Positions 1-10,806 of a stretch of DNA of 64,000 nucleotides are shown in pieces. Location of the stretch: assembly GCA_037043455.1 (NCBI GenBank), contig JAWPHD010000090.1:496001-560000 (forward strand), read 5' to 3'. Under the pieces are notes generated by a model. The model made no database searches and was not told where the DNA came from. It worked only from the letters and a program-made list of their open reading frames with translations. Position numbers and translations under genes: made by a program. The DNA is from Cyrtodaria siliqua (taxonomy: Eukaryota > Mollusca > Bivalvia > Adapedonta > Hiatellidae). How positions within the stretch are numbered: position 1 is the stretch's first letter; every line of letters begins with the position of its first letter.

Positions 1-676
1 AGAATGCATATGTCAGATGTGGAAATATTGATACTCTACATGTTAATAAAGCATACTCTTTTAACTTACTATTGATGTGTACGAGAACACAAAGTTTTAG
101 CGCCTTCAATTAGTTTAAAAATATCTCGGCGAAAGCCTGGCTAAAGACATTCTAATCTGGCTAAAGGAATTTTTAGGGCTTTAGCCTGATTTGGCTAATG
201 GGTTTAAAATCCTAGCGCTAGCCTAGTGTATGTATTATAATGAATCTTGTTCGCAGAATTCCTTGGCTGGAGCCAGTTGAGATTATGTTTTAGTTGTGAC
301 ACGTCAACCAAGATGGCAGCCTTTATTTAAAACAAATACCCTTCCCTACCCCACCGGAAATTTCAAAGAATGCTTTTTAAATTCTTATAAACTGTTTTTT
401 GCCTGTTACTTTGCATCATTAAATTTTCAAGGTGAAAAATGGCAATGCGGAATATATAAGAGTTATACAGATAAATATGTATTCCTTTTGAAAGAGGTTC
501 CTTCTTTTACCACCCACCCCTGGCAGAACTTCAGTATCAATAATTTTGTAGTTAGTTTTTTTTTCACCACTTTATACAAATAGGCCAATCTTTTTAGAAT
601 ATCTTGTCAATTCATATGCTAATCAAACTTTGTGGAAAAATACAAATTTGATGTATTAAAATTCTTACCATTTCAG
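1..676 (+). other. Intron upstream of the zinc-finger exon
   Basis: AT-rich non-coding DNA ending in a good 3' splice site: a pyrimidine-rich stretch and TTTCAG at 671-676 just before the zinc-finger reading frame. A short motif around CTGGCTAAAG recurs at 135-205. The open frame at 296-583 has no recognisable domain and low-complexity Phe-rich composition, so I treat it as chance. No promoter elements could be identified, so the transcription start is probably off the left edge. Confidence 0.6.
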
Positions 677-3600
677 TCTTTCGATGCCCGTAGCCTCCAG
701 CTAGATTCGCGCTCAATGCCATACAGTACTTCCTCGTACCTGGACCCTCTAAGCCGGGGTCTGTACTCAGCTGACCTGTCGAAAACTCAGACCGCTACAC
801 CAACAACGTTCAGCGCTCAACCTCCCATGAGACCAGAAGACTACTTCTCCGTGGAAAACAGAAATCAAGTTCTTCCCAAAATGGATAGTCAGATTTACAG
901 CAAGCCTGATCCATATTATGGTCTCTCAAAAGCCCACTACGCACACCTCGGTGGTTCGGATAAGGCGGCGTCGGACAATTACGCTGCTGCCCAGTATAAT
1001 TTGAGTAAACTAATGCAACCTGCGTACTATCCACAAGCCATTGGGGGGCAGGGTCAGGGTATGGACAAGATATCGGCACCATCACCCGTCTATTATAACC
1101 AGCCAATGGCCAGTCCTTTAGGGGTGAAACAGGACAAAAAGCTTCCCAGCCCTAAACAGACACTGTACTATGGGCAGCCCCCGCATTCCCAACCCATCAC
1201 CCACACCACTAACACCGGGTACCAGGTGGGCATTACCAGACCAGGGAGTCAGCTGTCGAGTCCCATCCCTCGAGAGATCATGAGCCCCGTTCCCAGGGAA
1301 ATGCTGGGGAAACTGCCGGAAAAACCTGATTTCGGTCGGCCTTATCAGACTGGGCACGTGTCCCCGCACATCCCTTACACAGATCTATATAAGGTCAGCC
1401 AGTCTCAGACCCAGGGGTTCAGTTCAGTCCCCACACAGGCCCTTCAAACGCAGATGGACTACAGCCCCTACAAGCTATCCTCTGAGCCCATTCCTACTGT
1501 TAATATCGAATTCAAACCGCAGAGACTTGTTCCACCAACAGAGTTCACATGCTATATCTGCTACTCTCCATTCGCCAATATGAACGAGTTATCGGAACAT
1601 ATGAAAATTCATGCTCGTGCAGAAATATCAATGGAAAACACTGGTCACGTCACAATTCCGACCCCACAACCTCCCGTAGCGAAACCCGACTTCAATATTG
1701 ACACCATAACAAATTTAGCAACAAGTATCGCTAATTCCAGTCCTTCAAATCAACATATCAACTCGATGTCTACCTCAGCTGTTCCGTATAAAACAACCGA
1801 GTCTTTGACCTGTCAGATTTGTACAAAGGCATTCTTAAGGCCAAGCTACCTGGCAGAGCACATGAAATTACACGCGGTAGAACAGAAATACGAGTGTAAG
1901 GTATGCAAGAAAGTTTTCCTCAAGAAGTCCAAGTGGTCCCGCCACGAGGCTCTTCACCAGAGAGACATACTTTTGCATTATTGTGAAATCTGCAAAGAGT
2001 CCTTTAAATACAAGGGTAACTATCTCTTCCATGTGCAACAGAAACACACAAATGTCCAAGCTGGTAAACTTGTTCACATTGACAATGATGCTGATCATGA
2101 AATGGAAAATTTTGTAGACTGTCAGGTGTGTGACGAAGAAGTTGAAAAGAGTAAACTTGTTGAACACTTGCAGACCCACCCTGCACATATGTGCGATAAA
2201 TGTGAGCGTGTTTTTGTTCAGAAAACAGAATATGTGGAACACTTGATGAGCAGTCATTGGCAAGAACTGGCAGATTCTAGTGACAACAAGAGTGGAAGTG
2301 AGAACAGTGACACTGAAGCTGCTGTGGTTGATCAGTCTAAGCGTTTGATAAATGTTTCTGATAGTAGGATAGGGGCAGACAAGGAAATGGTCAAGGAAAA
2401 GAAGGTAAAGGAGAAAAAGGTCAAAAAGTTAAAGGAGGGGAATAATGAAGAGAAAAAAGAGAAAGTGGTGAATGAAAGCGAAAAGACTGAGGTAAACATA
2501 AGTAGAAAAGAACAGATTAAGAACTTTAAAGAGAAAAAGAAAGAAGTTATGAAGAATTTAAAAGAAAAGCAGAAAGAGATTCTGAATCTAGAGAATGAGA
2601 AAAAGAAAAAGGAGTCCAAAACTCCTAAAGAGAAGGAAATGAAAAATTTAAAAGAGATGAAGAAAGGTGAAAAGGTTATGGACGAACAATCGAAAGAAAC
2701 TAAAGATTCAGAGCTGATCATTAAGGATACAAAGCTAAAATTCAGTTGCTCAAAATGTGAGCAGTCATTTACCAAGAAAGGGGATCTGACACTACATGTA
2801 GAAACACACATAAAGGACCCATTGCGCATTTACTGTGAGATATGCGACCTCTCTTGGCTGATCAAGGATAAAGGTTATTACATCTACCACATGAAATATC
2901 ATACTGATTCCGAATTGGAAAATTCCAAGCAACCACCTCAGTTAACATGTAACGTGTGTTACACCGTGTTGCCGCGCGAGAAGCTTGTATCGCATGTGAA
3001 TAATCTGCATACGAAATTCCCGTGCGACATTTGCCAGTGGTCCTACTCCAGTGATAAGTCAATGCTCAAACATATAAAGTCTATTCATGGAAATAAAAAG
3101 TATAAAGAATTTTTACTGAAGCAAAAGGAAGATGAAAAAATAGTTGAACAAAAACCACCTCCAGTGGTTTATAGAAAATTGAAAGATTTGAAAGCTGAAG
3201 AAAAGGCAAACATTACGAAAAAGCCTGCCAAGGTATTCACTTGTATGATTTGTATTAAAACTTTCGGAAAAAAGGTACAGTTCGAGAAACACCTCAAAAT
3301 TCACAATCTCAAAATTGAAGAGCAGCAAATTATGTGTGAAATATGTTCGGCTCCGTTCACAAGCCGAGGGACATACTTGTATCATATACAGCAGGATCAT
3401 AACAAATCCACAAACATGGAATCTCAGGCAAATCAACAAAACATTCAGGAGAATAAAATAATATCCCAAAAGAAGATAGATGAAATTGAATCAGTTGATG
3501 AAAAAGTGGTTATGGGAGATCAAAAATTAAAGGGGGGTTTTGAACAAGGAATGATCAAGCCTGATAATACATCTGATAAAGTGAATATTATAAAGGGAAC

Positions 3601-6600
3601 TGTTTTTTTCAAAACAGAATCAAATGAACAAATAAAGAATCTGGAGAAGTCTAATGAAATAAAATCTGAATCTTCACAAGAAAATGTGAGTGAAATTGTA
3701 AAAAATGAAGCGGTTTGTAAGGATGAGAAAATGAAAATAGAAGAAATGAAAATTGAATCACCTGCTGGAAAACAAACGGTCATTACTGTTTTGAATCCGG
3801 TAACTGGAGACTTTGAAGAGAAAGTTGTCGAAGAAAAAGAGGAACCAGAAACAATGAATGTCTTTGAAAATTTCGTTGAGGTGGATACAATTGAAGAAGC
3901 GGATACAAATGAAGAAGAAAAAGAACCAGAAACAATAATTGAGCCGAAGAAAGCTACTGATGTTGTCAGTGAAATCATGTACTGTAAACTCTGTAATAAA
4001 TGTCTGAAGAAGAACGTAGCTTTTGAGCATATGAAAGTCCACTGCATATACAACTGCCATGCTTGTCAGTATGCCTTCACTAAGAAAAAAACATTCTTGC
4101 ATCACCGCAAATTACTACATTTTGAGGACATTATCAATGAAGAAATCGAGCAAATAGAGAATTTAGATAAATTTAAGAAAACTGAAGAAGCTGAAAAGAT
4201 GGGTGAGCAAAAGGCAGCTGAATCGAATAAAAGGAAAAGGGCAGAAGTTGTAAAGTTGGTGACGTGTCCCTTGTGTACAGGGGAATTCAAACAAGATAGG
4301 TATATTGACCATGTACGTTCTCATGCGAAATTGAAGTTGTCGTGCCAATTTTGTGACAGGAAATTCTCAAAAAAGATCAATTTGGTCATTCATGAGAAAT
4401 CCCATGAAAGAATGTCACACGTGAAAAACGAGTTGCCTTACCTTAGAAATTGTCCAATTTGTGATTGCAGCATTATTTCGCGAGAGAATTATGTTATTCA
4501 TATAAGCGAACATGTAAAGAAAAAGCTGTCGAAGTGCAAAACTTGTAATGAAACATTTACCAATGATAAAAATCTAGACAATCATGTGAAAGTTTATCAT
4601 GATTCGAACATCAGAGTGATTTGGAAGCTTGATGGCGAAGGAATGAAATTTGACGTAAAAACTGGCAGAATTGGCGAAGTCCTCTCGGACTACATGTGCG
4701 AAATTAAAGAAATCAATGAACTGCTAAAGCTGAATGATAAAGCAGAAATCTGGATGAGCTCAACTCCCAAGAAGTCAAAAGAAAAGGTTGTGAACACAGG
4801 TAATACTGTAAATAAATCTCAGGATGTTAAAGTTGTTGAAGAAGAAACTGCGAAGAATGGGGACGATGATGAAGATGATGAAGAGGAAAAAATAAAAACT
4901 GATACCTCTGACGAAGAATATGTTCCAGAAGAAAGCGATGATTTACTATCGAAAAGATCTAGCAGAAGAAAGTCGGTTAGTAATGAAGATGATGATGTTG
5001 AAGATTCGGATAAACCTAGAAAGAGAAGGCCTGGTCGCAAAAAGTCAGTTAGTGATGAAGAAAATGATGTTTCGACTAGGCCCAGGCGGAGAAGGTCCGG
5101 TCGCAGAAAGTCAGTTAGTGACGAAGTTGATGATGATGATAAAGATGAAAATAAGCCTAAAAGGAGAAGATCTGGTCGCAGAAAGTCAGTTAGTGACGAA
5201 GTTGATGATGATGATAAAGATGAAAATAAGCCTAAAAGGAGAAGGTCCAGACGAAGTAGACCAGCCATTGACGAAAATGAAGACAATGATGAGGAAGATG
5301 AAGTTGATGATGAAAAAGAGGAGGATGAGGAATATAGACCTTCAATAAAGAAAACGCGAAAATCGTTATATGCCTCTGATGATGATATGTCCTCAGATAA
5401 TGAAAAATATACACCAAAAGGCACTAGAACAAGAAAGGCTCCCGATACAAATACAAAATTAAAAGTAAATCAGAAAAGTTCTAAAAGTAAAGAACGTCCA
5501 AGTAGGGTTCCAACTACAACACCAGAAAAATCTGATTCAACAAATAAAGGCGTGAAACGAAAAGTAGTTGAGGAACCGAGCAAAACTAGGTCAAATAGCC
5601 TTAAGAAAGTAAAAACGTCTGATGAATCGAGCTCAGAAGATAAAGATAAATACAAACTAAAGCCTGGTGAACCATTTCCAAGGAAATGTCCGATTTGTAG
5701 AAAGCCTCAGGAGTCGCGGCGTAATTATACTGAACATATGACGCTGCATTCAGGGGAGAAACCCTTTAAATGTCCTGTGTGCGAGTCCTCGTACTCGCGC
5801 GAGCGAAACATGAAATCACACATACTGGCCCATCACAAAAACTATAGGTTTAAGGCAACTAAAGAAAATTCATCTAAAGATGATCGTGACGACGATTTTG
5901 ATGAAAACGAGGAGACTAATGTTAAAACTCCGGTAACTGGGAAATTGAGAACTAGGGCAAGAAATTTGAACTCGAAACTTGGTGAGCCAGCTTCTACAAG
6001 CACGCCAATTAAGAGCTCTAGGCTTGTGGTGAAGCTCTCACCTTTAGATTTAGATAAGGCCTTAAGTAAAGTTAACAAATCTACAGACGTTGAAAATGTG
6101 TCTCTGGATAGTCCTAATAAGTCTTACGTTTGTGAATTTTGTAATAAGAAGATGGGTCATAATCAATGGAACTATAAACAGCACATCGCAAGGCATAAGA
6201 AAGAAATGAAGAAAAAAGGGAAGGAAAGCAAACCCGTGATCAGTAAAAAGGAAATTAAAAAGAAAGAGGAGAGTAAGCCTTTCTCATGTAAGGACTGTTC
6301 TGAATCGTTCAAGAAGAAACGAGATCTGTATATACACGCTAAAGTTCATTCAAACGAACCGATGGACGAGGACGTGTCATACTCGACAAAAACTGATCAA
6401 GAAAGTGCTGAAAATGGCGAATTGTCCCAATCTAGTTTAACGATCACGTCGGTCGACAATACTGTTACTACCGAGTGTGACACGTCAGAGAATATTGACA
6501 GTAAGGCTGACGATGTAGAAAACACGTGTGCAAGTGAAAATAATAAAGAAAATAATGACAGTCTTAATACTAATAGCACTTCTCTCAATGATAGTTTGGG

Positions 6601-7486
6601 AGTTTCCGCAGGTATGGATTTGGGCGACTCGTTCTCGATTGATCAGGAAACGTACAAAATAGTTGTGAGTGAAAGAAAGAGTGGAGATGAATCGGAAACG
6701 GGTTCTAGCAATGAAAGTGTGCTTACAGGAGATGATGAACAAAGTCAAACTAAGACTAAAAAAAGAAATAACCTGAAAAAACGTAAATCAGAATCTGAAA
6801 GGGGTAGTAAAAATAAAGAAGCAGAAAGTGACAGTAAGAGCGGTGATTCTGTAGTATCTACCTCTTCGCGTAGGAAATCACAAAATTCCAATGCTGATAC
6901 TTCTAAAGCTAAAGAAAGTAATAAATCGAATGGTGCAGCTACAAGTTTGTCTTCTGAAAGAACTAAAATGAATAAAGAAACATTAAAAACAAATGCAGCA
7001 GAAACCGTAGGTAGCTCTATATTAGACACTGACAATGATTCATTAACAGGCAATAACAATGACGAGAATAAAAAGGCGGATGATTCAGAAAGTGATGACA
7101 AATCTAAACAAAGTCGTGCACCAGCAACCGTTACAAAGATGTCTTCTGAAACGGCACTTTCAAAGTGGAAGACAAAGGTCAAGGCCACGTTGTCTTCTCA
7201 GCTTGAACTTCACGCGACCAAACAGCTAGATGAAATGGCCAACCCCGAGATAGCAAAAGTGAAAGAATATTTGTCGATTAGCGGGAAGCCGGAGAAACGT
7301 AAGCTCGAGTGCAGGATCTGCGGACCTACGTTTGATCTAGAATCATCCTTCAGAGATCATATGGATGTCCATTTGAACGAGTCCCCACCGTACTGTAGCA
7401 TTTGTGACATATACTTCATGGCCATCTATCCAAAGCGCCGTCTCATGGAGCACTACAGGAAGAAACACCCGGAGCTACAGACCTAG
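677..7486 (+). CDS. Multi-C2H2 zinc-finger protein, long terminal exon (5' partial)
   Basis: Probable nuclear, nucleic-acid-binding protein. Seen: an uninterrupted 2269-codon frame from an acceptor (TTTCAG, 671-676) to TAG at 7484-7486. The first 290 or so residues are Pro/Gln/Tyr/Ser-rich without domains. About 24 C2H2 fingers follow in clusters: six at 1541-2256, four at 2743-3091, two at 3232-3402, two at 3979-4119, four at 4258-4598, two at 5680-5838, singles near 6121 and 6280, and a terminal pair at 7303-7470. Most are separated by long Lys/Glu-rich linkers. Only one near-canonical linker (SGEKP, near 5750) is present, so most fingers are not packed like KZFP or Krueppel arrays and may bind RNA or protein. 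An acidic/basic low-complexity segment occupies about 4850-5660 and a Ser/Asn/Asp-rich one 6360-7140. The frame is open 15 codons further 5' but without an ATG. The first ATG in the exon is at 716, which would be the initiator only if all earlier exons are non-coding. I do not recognise an orthologue, so no symbol is given. Confidence 0.9.
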   Translation, partial: SFDARSLQLDSRSMPYSTSSYLDPLSRGLYSADLSKTQTATPTTFSAQPPMRPEDYFSVENRNQVLPKMDSQIYSKPDPYYGLSKAHYAHLGGSDKAASDNYAAAQYNLSKLMQPAYYPQAIGGQGQGMDKISAPSPVYYNQPMASPLGVKQDKKLPSPKQTLYYGQPPHSQPITHTTNTGYQVGITRPGSQLSSPIPREIMSPVPREMLGKLPEKPDFGRPYQTGHVSPHIPYTDLYKVSQSQTQGFSSVPTQALQTQMDYSPYKLSSEPIPTVNIEFKPQRLVPPTEFTCYICYSPFANMNELSEHMKIHARAEISMENTGHVTIPTPQPPVAKPDFNIDTITNLATSIANSSPSNQHINSMSTSAVPYKTTESLTCQICTKAFLRPSYLAEHMKLHAVEQKYECKVCKKVFLKKSKWSRHEALHQRDILLHYCEICKESFKYKGNYLFHVQQKHTNVQAGKLVHIDNDADHEMENFVDCQVCDEEVEKSKLVEHLQTHPAHMCDKCERVFVQKTEYVEHLMSSHWQELADSSDNKSGSENSDTEAAVVDQSKRLINVSDSRIGADKEMVKEKKVKEKKVKKLKEGNNEEKKEKVVNESEKTEVNISRKEQIKNFKEKKKEVMKNLKEKQKEILNLENEKKKKESKTPKEKEMKNLKEMKKGEKVMDEQSKETKDSELIIKDTKLKFSCSKCEQSFTKKGDLTLHVETHIKDPLRIYCEICDLSWLIKDKGYYIYHMKYHTDSELENSKQPPQLTCNVCYTVLPREKLVSHVNNLHTKFPCDICQWSYSSDKSMLKHIKSIHGNKKYKEFLLKQKEDEKIVEQKPPPVVYRKLKDLKAEEKANITKKPAKVFTCMICIKTFGKKVQFEKHLKIHNLKIEEQQIMCEICSAPFTSRGTYLYHIQQDHNKSTNMESQANQQNIQENKIISQKKIDEIESVDEKVVMGDQKLKGGFEQGMIKPDNTSDKVNIIKGTVFFKTESNEQIKNLEKSNEIKSESSQENVSEIVKNEAVCKDEKMKIEEMKIESPAGKQTVITVLNPVTGDFEEKVVEEKEEPETMNVFENFVEVDTIEEADTNEEEKEPETIIEPKKATDVVSEIMYCKLCNKCLKKNVAFEHMKVHCIYNCHACQYAFTKKKTFLHHRKLLHFEDIINEEIEQIENLDKFKKTEEAEKMGEQKAAESNKRKRAEVVKLVTCPLCTGEFKQDRYIDHVRSHAKLKLSCQFCDRKFSKKINLVIHEKSHERMSHVKNELPYLRNCPICDCSIISRENYVIHISEHVKKKLSKCKTCNETFTNDKNLDNHVKVYHDSNIRVIWKLDGEGMKFDVKTGRIGEVLSDYMCEIKEINELLKLNDKAEIWMSSTPKKSKEKVVNTGNTVNKSQDVKVVEEETAKNGDDDEDDEEEKIKTDTSDEEYVPEESDDLLSKRSSRRKSVSNEDDDVEDSDKPRKRRPGRKKSVSDEENDVSTRPRRRRSGRRKSVSDEVDDDDKDENKPKRRRSGRRKSVSDEVDDDDKDENKPKRRRSRRSRPAIDENEDNDEEDEVDDEKEEDEEYRPSIKKTRKSLYASDDDMSSDNEKYTPKGTRTRKAPDTNTKLKVNQKSSKSKERPSRVPTTTPEKSDSTNKGVKRKVVEEPSKTRSNSLKKVKTSDESSSEDKDKYKLKPGEPFPRKCPICRKPQESRRNYTEHMTLHSGEKPFKCPVCESSYSRERNMKSHILAHHKNYRFKATKENSSKDDRDDDFDENEETNVKTPVTGKLRTRARNLNSKLGEPASTSTPIKSSRLVVKLSPLDLDKALSKVNKSTDVENVSLDSPNKSYVCEFCNKKMGHNQWNYKQHIARHKKEMKKKGKESKPVISKKEIKKKEESKPFSCKDCSESFKKKRDLYIHAKVHSNEPMDEDVSYSTKTDQESAENGELSQSSLTITSVDNTVTTECDTSENIDSKADDVENTCASENNKENNDSLNTNSTSLNDSLGVSAGMDLGDSFSIDQETYKIVVSERKSGDESETGSSNESVLTGDDEQSQTKTKKRNNLKKRKSESERGSKNKEAESDSKSGDSVVSTSSRRKSQNSNADTSKAKESNKSNGAATSLSSERTKMNKETLKTNAAETVGSSILDTDNDSLTGNNNDENKKADDSESDDKSKQSRAPATVTKMSSETALSKWKTKVKATLSSQLELHATKQLDEMANPEIAKVKEYLSISGKPEKRKLECRICGPTFDLESSFRDHMDVHLNESPPYCSICDIYFMAIYPKRRLMEHYRKKHPELQT
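5101..5250 (+). repeat. In-frame 75-bp (25-residue) tandem repeat in the zinc-finger exon
   Basis: Two almost identical 75-bp units (5101-5175 and 5176-5250) encode a 25-residue unit with a basic half (RRKSVSDE, RRRSG) and an acidic half (DDDDKDEN). More diverged units lie upstream from about 4963. The RRKSVS core looks like a basophilic-kinase site (R-R-x-S), repeated at least three times. Confidence 0.85.
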
Positions 7487-8200
7487 GACTAGGTTTGGAC
7501 AGAATCTTCAAGTTACATGCAGCACTCTTCATCCCATTTTCAGTATATATTTACATTTAATAGAGTTAAAATTAATTTTGACTGTACATGTATTTAAATC
7601 GTCTTAAGTTAGTAACTTAGTTTTAAGATGACATTGTCTTGAGAGAAAGAAAAAACCTAAGAACATTTTGTTCAAATACGTCGGACATCTCAAAATATCG
7701 TCACATTCCAGCGTTTATCGTGATACCTTCTTTCCAGGTATCGTGTCGAGTTCTAATGAAATGGTGAAAATAATTTTCAAATGTATCCATAAACAGTCCA
7801 TTACTGAACCAATGGACATGTTAGAGTTAGCTCCCATGTCGTGCAGTGTGTACATGTTGGCTGACAAAATATTATAGCTTTGTTTACCATATTTGTATAG
7901 GTAAAATTATGTTGTTAACAAACACATATTCTTTAGATATGGGTTAAAGGCATTTTCGGTAGTTTTCCATGAGCAGCTTCTTTGGGCGACTTCTCTTCTA
8001 AAACTATTGAATGGATTTTCCTACAAATTTACAGGAATGTTGCTTTTGATGTCGAGTTGTATGTTTTGTCTTTTTTTTTTTTTTGAATTTTATTTAAAAA
8101 TATAGGTTTTACATAAAGATGAGATTTAAATGTTATTGTAATTAAATGTTCTTTACTTTAATACAATTTGAGCAGAAAAGTGACCAATGAATAAATGATT
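7487..8200 (+). other. 3' UTR of the zinc-finger gene with candidate poly(A) signals
   Basis: AT-rich sequence after the TAG at 7486. Candidate cleavage signals are ATTAAA at 8141-8146 and AATAAA at 8190-8195. The true end is not determinable here. It contains a decayed pearl-like fragment (about 7965-8055). Confidence 0.5.
7965..8055 (-). mobile_element. Decayed pearl-type A core fragment
   Basis: The stretch reading GCGACTTCTCTTCTAAAACT, then a 'bp-wise' diverged match to GGATTTTCATGAAACTTCACAGGAATGTTG-type core, is the reverse orientation of the type A pearl core seen at 8953-9563 and in the GULP1 introns. Ends are lost. It lies in the presumed 3' UTR of the zinc-finger gene. Confidence 0.5.
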
Positions 8201-8952
8201 AGACTTCAAAAATGTCTTATTTAGCTATTTCATGGACTTGTTCAACTTTTTGGACAGATTCACATGACGGTGGCATTACAAATTATTTTTTAAAATTTTA
8301 ACATTATTTTTGCCTTTTCTGTCTATATATATATGACAGACTTACTGTACAAAAAGTTTAAAGAAAATCTGTTATGCAGAAAAAACTATAGAAAATGTCT
8401 TTAAGTCTGGTGTAGCTTCTTTCTTGTGAAAATACGTACATGTATATGTATTAAGGCCCTAAACTAAAGTGATTTCACTCTAGGTATTTTTAGCCGGATA
8501 ACATTGCAAATTCAGGCTCATAATTTGGCAATTACCGTCTGTCTGTCCCTCCGTCTGTCTACGCGTTTTGACTTTTTAAATTGTTAGAAAACTTTGGAAC
8601 TTGGCACTCATGTACATTATCATTACACAATGTTATATGACAAGAAACATAACTCTATTTTACCTGAATTATCCCCCATTTTTACTAAAATGTTGAAATC
8701 GCAATCGGCGTTCGCACCACTGTTTTTTCAATGAATTGTACAATTCTACTTTAAAACATGATGCTATGACGTGAGCTTAAGTTTCTAGCCTGTGTCTTTT
8801 CGATATTTAACTGTTACTATTGTTATCGTTGATGACCTACAGATCAAATAATAAACTGGAAACTTCCTATCTGTATCAGTGTAGTACCCAATGTATACTC
8901 CGTACATTTAAAAACGCCACATTTTTGATTTTCGATTATTTATTTTCTGTTG
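8200..8952. other. Intergenic DNA, no gene seen
   Basis: AT-rich sequence. A short CTGTCTGTCC/CCGTCTGTCT tract at about 8537-8562 followed by old-looking text suggests the eroded tail of another pearl-like element in reverse orientation. No open frame with recognisable content. Confidence 0.4.
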
Positions 8953-9563
8953 TTTTTAGCTCTAGAGATCAGCAGAGCTTATGCCGTGGTGCGGTGTCCG
9001 TCGTCTGTCCGTCCGTCCGTATGTCTGTCTATCTGTCTGTCTGTAGCGACTACTCCTCTGAAACTACTGAAGGAATTTTCATGAAACTTTACAGAAATGT
9101 TGCCCATGAAGTCTAGTTGATCCTAGCAAAAATTCATGTTGATGTGAAATCCAAGATGGCCGCCAAATCTAAAAATAGGTTTTTTTTAAACAAGTTTGTA
9201 GCGACTACTTCTTGAAAACTATAAGTGATATTGATATGGGATTTTTTCTAAAATGATCAGCATGACATGATGTTGGTCCTTGTCAAAAACCGTTTTGATT
9301 CGACGTTAAACATGGCTGCGCGGCCATCTTTGTTTACATAGAGTTATATAGTAAAAACTTGTAACGACTACTCCTCTGGAACTACTTGACGGATTTTCAT
9401 GAAACTTCACAGGAATGTTGCTCTTGATGTCTAATTGATCCTAGCAAAATTTCAGGTCGACCGGAAATTCAAGATGGCCGCCGCGGCTAAAAATAAGTTT
9501 GTAGCGATTATTTCCTGAAATCAAAATCAATCAGTAGAGCTTCAAGGTCATTGACCTCTTGTT
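8953..9563 (-). mobile_element. Pearl-like element, type A (short copy)
   Basis: On the minus strand it starts AACAAGAGGTCAATGACC (end near 9563), contains one to two units of the AGTCGCTACAA core, then an ACGG/ACAG microsatellite (reverse complement at about 9000-9045), then the terminal hairpin ending GAGCTAAAAA (8953). Compared with the copies at 35, 54 and 58 kb it has few core units. The distal hairpin arm is mutated (CTCTAGAGATCAG instead of CTCTACTGATCAG). No coding capacity. Pearl/CvA-type elements are thought to be non-autonomous; assignment here rests on architecture. Confidence 0.75.
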
Positions 9564-10334
9564 TATTTAAATCAAGGTTGTACACATGTATTTCATATTA
9601 GTACACAAGTCTGACCAAAAGGTTAACATATGGTGATAAACAGTTGCATAAGATTTGCTCTACTTCTTTCAGTTAAAACACATTTTGCATGTGGATCTTC
9701 AACATCTTAAGAAATAAAACAAAAAACAACAAGTGTTGCGTTTTCAAATGTACTGAGTGTAGTATATGGGACTGTTACTTTTTCTTCGCAAGCATACAAA
9801 ACTATCTCAAATATTTATGGATTTTGACGAGAATACAGACAAAAGATTATTGAATAGCAAAATTGGATTGTAACACATTAATTCAAATGTAAGACATTTT
9901 ATAAAAAAATGTGTTTAAAATAAAAAGTGTCATCTTTTTTGATTTGTTGCTTAAAAATCTAGGGATTTTATATATAGCGAAATGTTCATTGAATAGAACT
10001 ACTTTTTTGATTTAAGTGTCTAAATGAAAATCTCATAATTGGAAAGAGAAATACATTTGTGAAAGGTTTTGACAAAACTCTTGATATGTGTGTTTAAAAG
10101 TCGGGCAATATTTTCATGAAATCTGCAATGTTCCACACAAACATGAGATAAATTCCACTGTTTTCTATCTATTATAAGGTTTGTGGTTTACCATTTTAAT
10201 TACGGTGCAATAACTGAACAAAGTTCACTTTATGTATTTTAGGAAATTCATTAAAGAATGGGGAAAAAAATGTTTTTAATACCAATTGTGTTATGTAGAT
10301 TATGTGAACACTTTGTGAGTGTTATTTATGCTTT
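9564..10334. other. Intergenic DNA, nothing recognised
   Basis: AT-rich, no repeat family shared with the rest of the window and no coding signal. An AATAAA (about 9713) could serve as a distal poly(A) signal of the zinc-finger gene, but there is no supporting evidence. Confidence 0.3.
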
Positions 10335-10680
10335 CTTAAAGAAACTAACTCGCCAAATAACGGCAAAATTACATTATAAAAACTGTTCATCAAAACTCTG
10401 TTCAGGTGTCATACATAAATGTATGTGCCAATAAAAAGTATAAGCTTATTCACGGGTTCCTACAATATCAGTAATTGAATATGTGTAAAATGAATTGCGA
10501 GTTGGTAACTCTTTAATTCGACGCTCCAGTTCTAGGGTTTGGCCTGACTGATTAAAGCCATTTATATTGTGTCTTGTAGAGTTTGGATTCTCATATGTAA
10601 GTTATATATATAATTCGTCGTCGGTAGGTTTAGAAACCGTGTACCTGTTGTAAAATTTGGCTGTTGTTGGCGGATAGCTA
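10335..10680 (+). mobile_element. Interspersed repeat family H, copy 1
   Basis: A stretch of roughly 340 bp beginning GAAACTAACTCGCC and ending near TTGGCTGTTGTTGG. It recurs at 48449-48766 (same strand) and in reverse at 18968-19190. Shared landmarks are AACGGCAAAATTA, CAAAACTCT, TTAATTCGACGCTCC and TCGTCGTC(G/A)GTAGG. No terminal inverted repeat or coding frame was recognised, so its class is unknown. Confidence 0.7.
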
Positions 10681-10741
10681 CTTTAAGAACTAGGGCATGC
10701 TTTTAGCGATAGATTAAAATTATCAGGTTCTGCAACAGAAT

Positions 10742-10806
10742 TTGCATCTTAGGCACCATATAACCTTTCATGTGTTGGTGCGCTTAAAACCCCAATTCAG
10801 TTCTGT
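10742..10806 (-). mobile_element. Family C repeat fragment
   Basis: Matches the GGCACCATATAACCTTTCATGTG ... CCCCAATTCAG-type end of family C (see 43572-43893), here cut to one end. Confidence 0.6.

Noticed and set aside
296..583. Small protein gene upstream of the zinc-finger exon
   Set aside because: No ATG in the stated frame start, low-complexity composition, no splice or domain evidence.
632..676. Extension of the zinc-finger protein to 632
   Set aside because: The frame is open but has no ATG there, and TTTCAG at 671-676 is a good acceptor; I start the exon at 677.
1868..7188. Many long minus-strand open frames opposite the zinc-finger exon
   Set aside because: They are mirror frames of a Lys/Glu/Ser-rich coding sequence (Phe/Ser-rich translations) and carry no domains or splice context.
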